The position numbers and the translations under genes are program-made. A DNA stretch of 64,000 nucleotides from Hymenopellis radicata (lineage: Eukaryota > Basidiomycota > Agaricomycetes > Agaricales > Physalacriaceae), in assembly GCA_015501595.1 (NCBI GenBank), contig JADNRX010000139.1:1-64000 (forward strand). The letters are read 5' to 3'. Each line of letters begins with the position of its first letter. Position 1 is the first letter of the stretch. Of the stretch, positions 23,911 to 35,937 are shown piece by piece. The notes under the pieces were generated by a model that was not told where the DNA came from, searched no databases, and saw only the letters and a list, made by a program, of their open reading frames with translations.

Positions 23911-25667
23911 ATGCAGCAGACTGCGTCCCAATGCACCAATTGTGGTGCTTTCACCAGACGGAGTCTTCACCATCGAAGAGGAATACCAGAGCTCCGTGCT
24001 CCTCGAGCGACTCCGTACCTCGAATTTCGCAGCGACGGACGAGGAGATCTCGCACGTCCGACACACCATCTTACCCACTGTTTCCGACGACATATCATCC
24101 ATTGATTCCAAACTCGCATCCCTTCACGAGGTCATCAGGTCGATGGAAGAAGAGCGAGAGAGGTTGAAAACGTCCAGAAGAGTACAACAACCTCGTTTCC
24201 TTGCATCGCGCTCTACCCCTGGAAATCTGGTCAAAAATATTTCTATGCACGCTTTCTAAGTCACATCGTTTCCAACGCGTTTGATGCGTCTGGGTCCATA
24301 TGGAAGCTCAGTCACGTCTGCCAGAAATGGCGAAACATCGCTTTGTCCCTTCGTTCGTTTTGGTCGACTATCGATATTCGTTTTCCGAATGCGGCGCAGC
24401 ACGAAACAGACGTAGAGCGCTTGGAGGCAGTTCTTCAGCGTTCCCGCGAAGGACCACTAGACGTATCTCTACAGAGTCAATCTGGCTATTGTCCCTCTGA
24501 TCTCTCCTAAAGCGCATCATCGACATCGTCGTGGCAGAGTCGTACCGGTGGCGGGTGTTACATCTATCAGATTGGGGAGGTGGCTTAAATATTCGTTACG
24601 GGTCACTTCACAATCGGCTTCCTCGCCTTGAGTGTCTGAGCCTTGATTATGTTCAGATAAAGCCGAAGGAACAATCAGTTTTCAAAGATTGTCCTCGTCT
24701 TACGAAATTGACTCTTGGTGTGGGTACGCTGGGCATTGGATTTCCCTGGGATCAAATCATGGAGCTCGACCTTTCTGGTATGGACTTAGGTCATGGTGAC
24801 GAGGAGGACCGCCAAGCATGTATGCGTTTGATTGGACACTGTCCATCTCTTGAAACCCTCTCTATGCCTGAGTGGGGTTCGCGGGATGACCGATCGGCAT
24901 ATACGGCGATCACCTGCTCGAATATGCGCAAGCTCAGTGCCACGTCGGTGTCTGCCATCGATGCTTTGACGCTTCCTCGTCTACGGGAGGCTTCCCTTCA
25001 TCCCGATCCTGTCACGGCTGACTACGATGCCCTTTATTCATTTAAACGACTACTCATTCGTTCCAATTGTTTAGGCGCCCTCACCAGACTCTCGCTTCAC
25101 AGTGTACCGCTTGACTCACCCGAATCGGAACATAGCCTACATTCTATTCTTTCCCAGGCACATAGTCTTGCCTTCCTCAACCTAGCAGTCACCATAGAGG
25201 ATTATGATGATGAAATGGATGTTAGCGATCAGCCTGAGGAACAAGTAGTGGCGCTCAGCATGAACTCCCTGAAGGTCATACCGACGAAAACTGTCACGTT
25301 TCTCCCCCTCCTTTCGTCCCTGGACATTCAGATACATAATCACCGGAAGGCATTGAGCCTACTGTATTTTGGGCCTGTTGGCAGTTTTGCTTCCACACTC
25401 AAGGCGCGCTGGAAAGGGGACGATACGGTTGGCCTGGCAAGGCTTAAAACATGCCACTTCTCTATACAGGCGCGGCATATACGAAACCGCATATATCGGG
25501 ATACTTCTATCTATCTATCGGGGCCCGTCGCGGGTATCTTCAATGAAGCGGAAAGGTTTATCTTCAATGCCCTAGTTGATGATGGGATGGACCTCGCTAT
25601 CCGAGTCACGTCGAATTTGACCGAAAATGTTGGAAGCAATAACGTGGTCTTCGAAGTTGGCAGTTGA
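23911..25667 (+). pseudogene. F-box family 1 (F1c), N-terminal half frameshifted
   Basis: The start MQQTASQCTNCGAFTRRS is kept. The frame changes near 23970 and again near 24170. A deletion turns the segment before LKRI into a stop near 24508. From 24531 to 25667 the C-terminal LRR-like part is fully open (378 codons), ending in VFEVGS. F2b follows, completing an X-F1-F2 unit. Confidence 0.85.
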
Positions 25668-25904
25668 ATTGTGCGTTTCGAAGTAACTCTGCTCATGATC
25701 ATTGAAGGTAGAGATCTTTTCATGTATGGAAGCATCTTTCCGACTCTACATATGATGATACTGCTTTTCCTTGAATGTATTACTTTCGACGTATAAGCTA
25801 GAACAACTTTGAATACGGAATAGTTACAGAGGATACGTGAATTGTTGAGAACCCGCTTGACTTGTTGCCGCTCGGCCACGTGCTATCGTTATTTCTTCCT
25901 TTCG

Positions 25905-26059
25905 ACCATCATGTTGGAAACCGCTTTCTGACGCGTTCGGCGCCGAACACACTTTGAACGCCTTGCAACTGTAACCGATTTAGCTTGATGTATGTGGCCC
26001 ATTAGCTTGTACGCGTTCATTTCTAATCCTAGCTTCAGACACCTCGCTTGCTCTTCGCC
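25905..26059 (+). promoter_or_regulatory. conserved upstream block of F2b
   Basis: Matches 1226-1391 and runs up to the F2b start codon. The spacer to F1c is shorter than in the other units. Confidence 0.5.
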
Positions 26060-27891
26060 ATGTCGGTGTCGCTGTGCGCACAATGTGGGACCATCTCCAA
26101 ACCTAGTCTTCAGTATGTCCACGAACTTGAAATGTCCACCCTGCTCCACAACCTTCGCACATCCAATGGCCCCGCGACAGACCAAGAGTCTTCCCATATC
26201 CAGCACAACATTCTACCCAATATCGATACGGACATATCCTCCATAAACGCCAAAATCAGGTCCCTTCAGGATGTCATTGCCTCCCTACAGCAGGAACGAG
26301 ACGCGTTAGAAACCGTACGGGAAAGGTACCGAGGACTAATTTCCCCGTGTCGCGGTATACCCCCTGAACTCTGGGAGCAAATCCTCTTCTACGTTCACGA
26401 GGATGAGCAGATGGATGACGAGGATTTCACTGTTTCTCACCCGACTTGTTCCATTTGGGACATGGCCAAAGTGTGCCAGACATGGCGTGTCGTCGCTGTG
26501 TCGCTCCATTCGTGCTGGACAAAGTTACGTCTCGAATTCCCCGAAGAAGGCAGGACCGAGCGGGAGGTGTGGGCCTTGGAAGTGGCTCTTCAGCGCTCTG
26601 GGCAGCATCCTTTGGACATTATGCTTATAAGCCGCAGCGGTTATAATCTCCCCGACTTCGATCCGTCCTTCCGAAACCGGATGCTCGCGATGGTCCATGC
26701 AGAATCGCATCGATGGCGGGATGCAGATTTGTCGGAATATGACATGAACTCGGATATTCTGTATGCACCTCTTCGCGGGCGACTTCCCATGCTCGAATCG
26801 TTGAACCTATTTCTCTCTGGCGACATCGACAGGCCAGTGGATGAGCAATCCGTGCTCACTGTTTTCAACGACTGTCCGCGCCTTACGAAAGTGGTCCTGA
26901 CCGGAAGACGGCTTGTTCAACTTCCATGGGCCCAGATCAGAGAGTTGTGTCTGGAGGACATTTGTCAGGTTTGGGTTGATGATGCTTGTAGGCAGTTTGT
27001 GAGCCTGGTCGGCCATTGTCTCAATCTCCAGGTTCTGCAGGCGCGTGGCTTCGAGGTCGAAGACGATCCTCCACCATCTAGCACCATCTTCCCTTCAATT
27101 CGAGTACTTGATACGGCTATTGACTTTGTCATAGACCGTTTCACTGCTCCTCATTTACGGGAAGTCATTCTTAGCAAGGATGTCAACAATTCTCATACCT
27201 ATACCTTGCGTTCTTTCCATCGCTTGCTCCAGCGCTCTGAATGTGCCAGCAATCTCACTAGTCTCCAAATTCGAGATATCCCTCTCTACTGCACTCATCA
27301 TAGCGCCGACGACTTCTCTGCGATCCTCTCGGAAATGACACATCTTGCGGTGCTCGATATCCAGGTGTCCATGAAACGCTTGGACTACGAGTCAGCCGAT
27401 TTAGAGCGATGGAACAGATTACGAAAGTGCTGGACGCTCTAAGTGTCGCCTCACAAGACATTGTTACCTTCCTTCCCTGTCTCTCATCCCTCGACGTTGA
27501 TTTAGAACACCACATGAATCGCGGATTTCCTTATTGTGGGTCAGCGGGGGGTCTTGTTTCTATGCTCAAAGCTCGCTGGGAAGGCAATGACATGCGGGGA
27601 CTCACAAAGCTCAAGAGATTCCAGTTTTCTTTCAGTGCTTTACGGAGGTATCTTCTTGGGTGGCGGCTCTGTGGAGATGCTGAAGAAATTGGCGTGTTTA
27701 GCGAGGGCGAAGGTCGTATTCTGCATGACCTTGCGCTGGATGGGATGGACGTCGCTATCAAAGTTCGAGCTGTTGACTCGAATACAACAGTCAAGAGTAA
27801 AGTTATTTACCAGGTTCCCGGTGAACCTTCGCAGGAGGAGGCTGAATATCGGCTACTACTGGAAGGCCCCGGCGTGACGTATTACTATTAG
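26060..27891 (+). pseudogene. F-box family 2 (F2b), nearly intact, one frameshift
   Basis: This is the best-preserved F2 copy, with a restored length of about 610 codons. In order it has the CxxC start (MSVSLCAQCG), coiled coil (about residues 50-90), F-box-like segment (GIPPELWEQILFYV, SIWDMAKVCQTWRVVAVSLH) and LRR-like tail (DSDILYAPLRGRLPMLESL, ending GVTYYY). One base is missing near 27396-27405 compared with F2a, so the frame ends at 27442 and resumes from about 27409. No intron signals explain this. Either it is a young pseudogene, or the base is a sequence error and the gene is active as an SCF substrate receptor. Codons before and after the lesion look equally constrained. Confidence 0.7.
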
Positions 27892-28120
27892 ACTTCGCTC
27901 GAAGATTCGAACTAGGATTTGGCGACGGACTTTACATATCCAAGGTATCAACAGAACTGTAAAAGGGTCATTTACTGTACAACATCATTTAACAATGAGT
28001 ATCAGGTCGATACTAATAAAGTTTGCAGTCCAGTGAAGGAAGCGATCTGTTGCAATGGGTGAGTCGGGCGACAATGAACGCAAACACATACCGACTCTCA
28101 AGATGCGACCATCTGGCAGT
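27892..28120. other. F2 3' flank
   Basis: The first 110 bp match the F2a 3' flank. No further gene. Confidence 0.5.
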
Positions 28121-28585
28121 CTAGCACTGGCGGCGGCAGACGGGCTGGCAGAAGTACTGAGGCTGCGGCGGGGGTGGGGGCGCGTTACGATTCACGCCGG
28201 TGTAGCCCATCGGTTGCACAGTGCAATTGTAGCACCGATCACATATGTAACCGCTCCCACAGTTGGGGTCGCCGTTACGACAACCGCGGGGCTGAGGAGG
28301 TGGGTGAGGACGATGATGTTCAGGGGGAGGATGTTTCTTGTGGTGGTGGTGCTCCGGAGGCGGCTTCTTGTGGTGGTGGTGCTCCGGGGGCGGCTTCTTG
28401 TGGTGATGCTCCGGAGGCGGCTTCTTGTGGTGGTGCTCTGGAGGCGGCTTCTTGTGATGGTGGTCCGGAGGTGGTTTCTTCTTGGGAGGATATGTCTCTT
28501 GGAACGGGTCGTGACGACGGTCAGACTGTTTAGAAATTCGTCAGAATGCAAAGCCGTTGGTTGTATATCAGCATAAACTAACCAT
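28121..28585 (-). CDS. small His/Pro/Lys-repeat protein with Cys-rich tail
   Basis: The proposed gene has an ATG at 28585-28583, an intron at 28582-28526 (GTTAGT to AACAG, 57 bp, with branch-like CTGAC 14 bases before the acceptor) and a second exon 28525-28121. The product is about 135 aa. After SDRRHDPFQETYPP come five near-identical units of KKPPPEHHH(H), then a proline-rich stretch and a tail with nine cysteines (for example CDRCYNC and CQPVCRRQC), with Cys as the last residue. It has no signal peptide or membrane segment. A TTTTAAAT box lies about 35 bp upstream of the ATG. His and Cys content suggests metal binding, but that is inference. Other frames are also open because of the repeat. 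I prefer this one for its splice signals and ordered Cys tail. Confidence 0.5.
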
Positions 28586-29433
28586 ATCGTTGTCAAGTCT
28601 TTGATAGAGGGATTTAAAAGATACTGTGAGAGGAGTGTCGCGTTGAGTTGCAAAGCTGATCTGACCTTTGACTTATAAGCACTTCTGGGATGTACTACGG
28701 AAGTTTGCTGAATCCGATGTTAGTCTCGGGGCTAAGGAAACCCGGAGAAGCACGCGTTGTTGGGATGTTCAGGCTATGCTTGGACGTGCTATCTCTCACC
28801 TGGAACACGCTGAAGACATGGTGATCACCTCTCGCTGTCACCTATGGCAGCTAGAATGATGGTGCTAAGATAGCAGTTTGGAAATGAACCAGTGTGAGTC
28901 TAGGGCAATGATCTTCGGGCCCTGTGTCTTCGAATCCCTTCTGCCTGGGTGCATACGTATACCTCGTCTCACAAGTACGTTGACATCCATTTCACGCGGC
29001 AAGCCTCAGTATCTTTGCACAGCGAAGCACGACTTCAAGACGGATGCAGCCTTTAGAACCGGGGTTTTTATTGGTGGGAAGTGGGTGCATACCTGCTGTT
29101 CGGCGTTTCCCGTCACTGGTAGACACTGGATTAATCACTTGATCAACCGGTGTGAGTTACTCCGGATGTTAACGCTGGCGCCTGAGGCCTTGAGGCTTCG
29201 ACACGCCGCGTCCTTGATCTGGGGTCGCGCTCGATACGCAGCGTTCTCTTCACTGAGATTGGTTTACAACCACTCAAGTATCGACGCGTCATTTTGACCT
29301 CACGTGTGCGGCGCACGCTACGCGCGTCTGGCACTTGTTTAGCAACCTCATGATTTGAGGTGAATGATATCAGTGCGAATTATTGATTCTATTAGTACAA
29401 GGAGTTTCAAACAACGCAGCTTCAAGCAGTGGG
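28586..29433. other. intergenic
   Basis: Open frames here (63-140 codons) show no motifs. I see no gene between the small His-rich gene and the end of the reductase. Confidence 0.5.
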
Positions 29434-30822
29434 CTACATCCTTGGGCCCTTGCCTGCATTCTCGATCGCAACTAAAGAGTCGATAGTGTCCAGAAAGCTC
29501 TCTTCAAAGCTCAAGAACTGCATTCCCAGCGTTTTCTGCGCGATGGCCGTGTCGACCCTGGCGAAAGGGCCCGGTTCATCCTCAACTCCCTCAAGAGACG
29601 GAAGACGCGACGTGAGCTCCGGGCGTTTTTGTTCAAGCAATTTGATGATCTGTCGATGCGCCATGATCAGCCATGGTCCATGGAACGACTCGGGAATTGA
29701 TTTCGCCAACCTGGTAATACGTGTAACTGCCACCGTTGAGAAGGACTCGTTCCCCAATAACAGCGTCGTTCTTGAGAGCCAAAACATGAGCCCGGGCAGC
29801 GTCACGAACGTCCACAAAGATAGGTACAGCGGTCTCCGGTACGTCTGTCGTCCCACTGATCAGAGAGTACCACATCTGGGACGTGTCATTGAGAGCGCCC
29901 TCAGACGCGCTTGATTGTACGGGTGGACCAGGCAACATCGTCGCTGGACATGATGTTAATTTGAGAACTTCGGCTAGCGAGAAAAGAGTAGTGGCCGTAC
30001 GATTGATGGCTGTGAGCTTTATTTCCGGATGCTCCTTGACAAAGTCCCACGCGGATTTCTCTGCGACTGACTTGGAGACTGCGTAGGTGCCAAGGCCTGG
30101 TAAAGTTCCGGACGAGGCCATTTCATACGTTAAAGGGTTCCTTCATCTAGGTCAGCACGAAAACAATTCACAAGGGAAGGTCCTAACCAGTCAGCTGCTG
30201 TATATGTGTAGTCGCGTACAAACCTATGTGAAATACATGAACATTTGAAGGATTGTCGATGAGCAGTCTCACCTCCTTTCGTTGGATCGGCAACCGCAGC
30301 AATGCTGGATGTAAGCACGATACGTGTAATTCCAGCCTTGTGGGCGGCCTTCAGGATGTTGAGAGTCCCTTCAATAGCAGGATCCAGAAGATCCTTCTTG
30401 GGGTCCTTGACTACGCCAGCAACAGGCGATGCCACATGGATGATCGCGTCGACGCCTGGAGGATAACCATGAGATAAGGGCATGGACAATTGGAAGGAAT
30501 AGTGACCTTTCAAGGCCTCGGTATAGTCACCGGCGATGAGGTCGGGAACAATGACAGCTTCAAAGTTCGTCCCAGGCCAACGCTCTTTAACGTTGGCAAG
30601 CTTGGCCGCGGACCGCACGGTTCTGTCGGCGCACATCAAATCGATTGAGGATCAAACCAAAAAGATATCTTACCCGCGAACGGTCAAACCAGCTTTCAAC
30701 GCTTGGTCGACGACATGGGTGGCGAGAAATCCGGTAACGCCGGTGATCTGGTGGATTCTGTCAGTGGGGGTTCTAGTGATGGGTACCCCGAGACTCACAA
30801 GAACGAGCTGATATGTGGACAT
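29434..30822 (-). CDS. NAD(P)-dependent reductase, extended SDR family (Gre2/cinnamoyl-CoA reductase-like)
   Basis: The gene has eight predicted exons: 30799-30822, 30674-30747, 30507-30622, 30273-30455, 30188-30197, 30001-30140, 29711-29943 and 29434-29649. They sum to 996 bp, exactly 331 codons plus stop. The N-terminal cofactor motif ITGVTGFLATHV follows MSTYQLVL. Further on come DAIIHVASPV, the Ser region VLTSSIAAV, the YxxxK active site (TYAVSKSVAEKSAW), NPTMLPGPP and the substrate-side DVRDAARAHVLAL. Family members reduce aldehydes or ketones such as methylglyoxal in the cytosol, and the substrate here is unknown. All splice sites are GT-AG. The fifth exon is only 10 bp but is needed to keep frame into DWNPLTYEM. 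The gene appears intact, in contrast to its F-box neighbours. Confidence 0.85.
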
Positions 30823-31093
30823 GATGTTTAAGTGAGGTTTGTCTGGAAAAGGCGCCTGTTATATCTGCTCTACCTCGGCGATGACAAGTCGGCCTTCGGG
30901 GATATCAAGTAAGCCCATTGAATGTAGGTCTCATCTGTCCGCTCCGCTTATCAATGGTGGTGGCGACGCGCAATACGAGTCATGGCGGATCTGCCTAGAA
31001 GAGGCGCTGATAATTCATTATGTCCAGGAATAATACACCGATGATCTGTAACAGTGACAGACTCCCTGCTATGAGGGGGCACTGCAAGCCGTG

Positions 31094-32717
31094 TTATAAT
31101 AGTTCTCCGCTAGAGTCAGCCTGCGAGGAGTTGCTGGTTTCCTGAACGAACATGATTAGCCTGCGCTGGGGTGGAAAATAGCATATTCGATTACCGTAAG
31201 AGATGCCCAAATCCAAGCCCTGTGCTCGCAACATCTGCATGCGCACGACATCGATATGGTCGATGTGCGCGTCAGGCGCTGGTATCTTTAAATGGAAAGA
31301 CTTCAGGCAGCCCTTTCTAACTCTGGCCTCCAGCACGCTCAGCAGATTGTGATGGAAGGCTCTAGTGGGATTCAAGTCAGAAATAGCGAGGGAGATCTTC
31401 TCCACGACAGGGAGAAAGCTGGAGATGGATAGGAGCCCAAGAAATGTATCCATGAAGATCGTTTGGAACGATATGGCTTCGGCTGTAAATTCCACCAAAG
31501 ACGGCATGGTGCGTAGCACATTGTTTAAGCCCATAATAGTCGCGTCCGAGGTGATTCGAAATTTGACCAAGTGGACACATTTTTCTGAACGATCGAAGAG
31601 GTCGCGCAGGACATTGTCATACCCCGATTGATACCCCACGCCGACTAGTTCGAGCTCACGAATGGCTGGGACTGTGAGATGCCGAATAAGGGTCACCTCC
31701 GAGACTAGTCGGTGCAGGCATCGAAACATTAGGAACTGAGATATTGGCGGGTTACCTTGCGTATCGAGCACTTCCAGTGCCTGGAGATTTGGACAGGATT
31801 GTAGCAAGTCAATGATCTCATCAAGATTCCCTCGCCTCATAAGCGTCAACTCGCTCAACTGGTTATATGGGAGGTTATTCAGGAGCGCACCGCTGCCAGG
31901 TCCATGTAACACAAGCTTCTTGAGCTTGGGCAGATATCGAAAGACGGGCCATTCGTAATATTCTCCTCGGGTCATAATCATGCGGAGAGTCTCAAGTTCT
32001 GGAAGGTTGCCAGGATCTGCGTAGTGTATTGGAGAATGTTTGGCATATTCGACCGGAAGGTTGAATTCCTGGAGCCGTTGAAGATGTCGAGGCGCGGAAA
32101 GAACGCGGAATAGGATCCTCATGGTAGCGACTTCGCCGCGAGAAGTAGTGGGATTGGTGTTGGTGTCAGTCAAGACGTGTAACGGGAGAGGTCGCGAGAG
32201 AGCTAAAATACATTCGAGGACGCCGATGCAGTAGCTGGGTTGTTAACGAGTCTCTGGGGACCCATGGTGTCCAGTCTGAATGATGACCAGAGTTCGGGGG
32301 TAGACAAGACGACGTTCCTCCAGCGCCGACACACTTTGCCAAGCGCCCATGGACCTCGGACGACGGACAGCGCATCAAACGACTTCCCCACTACAAGACG
32401 GAATATGACCTGAAGGATCTCCGTGGGTAGGCGCCGAGCAGGCGCAAGGACACGTGTACACGCCTTCCTGTCATCAATAGCCCTCTGTTGGTCGGAGTCG
32501 AGTTTAGCGATTGCCGCGTGGAACAGATTGACAACATCACGAATCCCATCCCGCAGGAGGTGAATAGCCTCATTGTGCTTGGCTATGCGCAGGGAGAGCT
32601 GCCGTTCAGAAGAATGGCTTCGAGAGTCTCGCGCTCAGAGGGACATTCGTTCGACAACGAAAGCTGCTTTAGCGATGGGTATTCAATATCGTACTCTGGA
32701 AAGCAGTGAACACCCAT
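31094..32717 (-). pseudogene. F-box/LRR-like protein, fourth family, two frame changes
   Basis: From ATG at 32717: MGVHCFPEYDIEYPSLKQLS, then a helix (ECPSERETLEAILLNG), a second helix (NEAIHLLRDGIRDVVNLFHA), a typical agaric F-box motif (ARRLPTEILQVIFRLVVG) with KVCRRWRNVVLSTPELWSSF, and a 359-codon open LRR-like body down to 31094. One-base frame changes near 32600 and near 32215 interrupt it. No GT-AG pair of usable length explains either. It is either a young pseudogene or affected by sequence error. It is unrelated in detail to F1-F3. Confidence 0.65.
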
Positions 32718-33488
32718 TGAGATGACATTGACAGGACAAAGATCACACCTTTCAGTTTATTATACACTACTCCTTCTATCATGTCAGAGACACTGTTCAA
32801 CAATTGATCCATGACTGTATACAATACTTCATACACAGGTACTTACAGTCAAGGGGGGGAACTCACCTGTAAACAATCCAATGCTCAGAATCAAGGGTGG
32901 TACGAGGCGCCCGGGCTACAGTGTTTGCCCGACGGCCATAATGTAACGATGAGCGTATTAAGAATTCGAAGACGAATGATGGTCAATAGGCAAGATTCAA
33001 AAAGTTCTCACGCTGCTCCTTTTGCCTCTTGCGTTCATCCGGAAGCAACGCGACTCCGTCGATACTGGTCACCTTTGACGTTGCGCTCGTCGCCGAGGAA
33101 ATCAGTAACAGCTCAACAGCTGAGATGATCTGCTACCGTGATCAACTGATGCGCGAAATGTTACACAGAAATCCTTACTTGGCCAGTGCGCGCTGGCGTC
33201 CGTAGTCCAATGCCTCTTCTGGAGAAATATCAACGCCACGACAACAACTGTTCAAGCAGAACTCATACTCAGTACACGCGTTCTCGCATAGCCTGGGGGA
33301 TAGAGCGCCTCGCCAGAAAGGGTACACATCACCAACGCCTCTCCTTGATACGGGTGACGCTAGTACTCCGGTGATCTATGATGGTCTCTGACCAACAAGC
33401 CGTCGCTCTCGATCTTTCCTCTTATACCACATCATGAACCAAGAATACGCCATCTCCCATGCTGTGTTCCGGGGCCTGGTAGCCACTC
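32718..33488. other. intergenic with a relic of the downstream membrane-protein domain
   Basis: About 32800-32960 reads YNTSYTGTYSQGG, QGWYEAPGL and DGHNVTMSVL, resembling the extracellular domain of the next gene (SGTWAND, QWYQSPELDDGEHTITVS) in broken form. I see nothing else. Confidence 0.4.
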
Positions 33489-35016
33489 ATGTCGAATGCT
33501 GGTGTCGTTCTCCAGGTTGATAACGATGAGTTCCAATACTCTGGCACTTGGGCAAACGACACGCAGCCGCAGTTCTTTGGAGGAAGTTCGCAAGTGGGTT
33601 CAGGTTCATTCTCATATACGTTCACTGGTGCGTTATATTTTTATTGCGGAATACGGTGTTAATGCTTGAACGCATCAGGAAAGTCCATAGCATTCACGGG
33701 CACTCCTCCTACGGCAGGAATCACCACCACCAACTTCTCTGTTATGATTGACGACACGACTTCCGCAGCCCAATTCGATGCGTCGCTACCTGTGCAATAT
33801 GGACAGTGGTACCAATCTCCGGAACTGGATGACGGAGAGCATACCATCACAGTCAGCGACCTGGAGCGAGTTGGGGTAGATTATGCTCTTGTCACTACGA
33901 CGAGTCCTCAAGATCGCTCAGATGTTGTCGTCGACGACTCGGATTCGTCGATAACGTACAGTGGAAACTGGAGCGAGAGTGCGTCTCTGCATAGTAACGC
34001 GTCGCAGGTCCTACCATCGTCATCTTTCGGGGGCGGCACACATGACGGGGGCAGCGGAAGCAGTTTATTTAGCTTCCCGTTCCACGGTATGTCCTCATTC
34101 CATTCCAGCTTGCTCATCTAATCCTGCTTTAGGTGCAGAAATAACCATCTATCTCGTATTACGGAGATCTGTAGTTGGCAACCTCCGCGCTACTGTCGAC
34201 GTCGATGGCAAGATACTCGACCGCATATCTATCTGGACAGCTGCAACTGGCGACGATCGACCTAATTATCCCGTTTTCACCTCCCGAGGCCTTTCTTCCG
34301 ATGGAGCACATGTCCTCACGGTGAACATCACGGAGGTCAACGGTGACCAGATGTTCTCATTGGACTACCTATCATTTGCGAATGTGACTCAAAGTCCGGA
34401 TGGACCCTCGTCTGCTGCGACCTTCGCTGCAGTGACTGGTGCTACCGCTACGAGGACTCGCGCCCCCACACCATTACAAACGACGTCTTCATCTGCGAGT
34501 GCTGCGTCCGATGTTCAAGGGGTCAAGACTACGAACGTGGGCGCCATCGCGGGCGGTGTGATTGGTGGTCTCCTCGCCGTTGCTGGTATGATCTTTATAC
34601 TCTGGTGGCTTCGCCGAAGACGGCAGCGGGGTACGTGATCCTTCCTGTCTGTAACATTGTTTTCTCATTCACCCATTTTTATAGAAGCCAACAAACTACA
34701 TACGCTCGTTCCATATCCTTCTCAGATTCAGCCATCTCCATCGAGTTTTGGAGGTTCTGTGGCTTCTGATGCGCCCATTTTGCCGACAAGGCCCCGCGAA
34801 TCGCCACGGAGTAGTCGGCGTAAAGCCCACAAAGCATCAATGGCTCGGGTGCGACTAGAAGTAGAACGATTAAAGCTAGAGATGAATGCTCTGGGGAACG
34901 GTGGCCCGTCCTCACAGGTGGAGGCGCTGCAGAGAAGAATCAACGATCTATCTGCGGAGAATTTACGTTTGCATAGGGCACTTGCTGGACATGATCATCC
35001 GCCCGCATACGTGTAG
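33489..35016 (+). CDS. single-pass membrane protein with galactose-binding-like outer domain
   Basis: Four exons (33489-33627, 33679-34086, 34133-34630, 34685-35016) give 458 aa in a continuous frame with GT-AG introns of 46-54 bp. The N-terminal half has two repeats of a beta-sandwich pattern common in agaric surface proteins (EFQYSGTWAND, FSYTFTGKSIAFTGTPP, WYQSPELDDGEHTITVSDL, then DSSITYSGNW and a second set ending SLDYLSFANV). A Ser/Thr-rich stalk leads to one membrane helix near residues 318-341 (AIAGGVIGGLLAVAGMIFIL), a basic stop-transfer RRRRQR and a cytosolic tail with a coiled coil (RVRLEVERLKLEMNAL). No signal peptide is visible at the chosen start, so translation may begin further upstream. 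The ligand is unknown. Confidence 0.7.
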
Positions 35017-35450
35017 TTTTTAGCTCTGGAACTTGGGACTTTGGATGGTTATAGATTATTTGTACGGACATGGCTTAATATGTACTACAATATCAGTGCG
35101 AATTAATGGATAATGTGCCAGACAGGAAAAATAGACATTCGGCAGTACGTGATGCTGCAGTTGAATTACGCCGCTGTTTCGTACGGACCCGCAGTGATGT
35201 CGTTTTGCTGAAAGTAACAGGAACCCGAACGATATGAACGCAGAGATACTTGATAGACCACTGGGCAAGCAGATGAATAAGATGTATTAACACATCAAAG
35301 ATGTGTGCTTTGGTTGACTTTTTTTCGCGGGAGTTCAGGAAGCAGGGATAAAATGCGCCACATTGTATGATCGTTGGAGTCCGCGGTCTGGTCACCGTCT
35401 GCCAGGTGCCTATAGTCACTAGTGACAAGTGCAGAATTATGAATAGTCAA
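35017..35450. other. intergenic
   Basis: 3' flank of the membrane-protein gene. No gene seen. Confidence 0.5.
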
Positions 35451-35458
35451 ATATTCAT

Positions 35459-35876
35459 TAGGGTTGCGCAGGATACCTCGAATATCGCGCCGTTCGATAT
35501 TTAACTGGTTAATAACGGTTATTAACCGGGTTATTAACACCCCCGGTTTTTAACCTATCACATGATGCAGTCATGTGAGCAGGCGGGGCGCGTCGGGGCG
35601 GGATCGGTGAGGAGGAGAGTGAGAGGATGGGTAATGAGCCACTAAACCACATAGATTCATCAGAGAATAAGTAGAGCTCGAATTAGATGATTTTGAAGCC
35701 ACTGGACAGGTTTCTGAGGGCCTGAGAAGAAAATTTTGCTTCAGACCGGAAAAATACGCCACATTGCATCACGTGCATGGTTAATAACAGTTACTAACAG
35801 TTAATAACACACCCCAAAATGAGGGTATATTCCGCCGAGGTTACTAACCGCCTCGGGAATATACTGCGCAACCCTA
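35459..35876. mobile_element. hAT-type MITE, 418 bp
   Basis: The ends are inverted: TAGGGTTGCGCAGGATA on the left against TAGGGTTGCGCAGTATA read inward from the right (16 of 17). Both sides carry the same 8 bp, ATATTCAT (35451-35458 and 35877-35884). Short inverted ends starting TAGGG and an 8-bp duplication are the mark of hAT transposons. There is no transposase. The interior repeats GTTATTAAC-like motifs near both ends. Confidence 0.9.
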
Positions 35877-35937
35877 ATATTCATGTCGAGACTCAAAATT
35901 TGCTACATTAGATTTTGGTCTTAAAAGGGATTAAAAA

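Noticed and set aside
28055..28576. Plus-strand frames opposite the His-rich gene (119 and 173 codons)
   Set aside because: The repeat keeps all frames open. The plus-strand products are Gly/Ala/Cys or Leu/Val/Arg runs without ordered ends or splice support.
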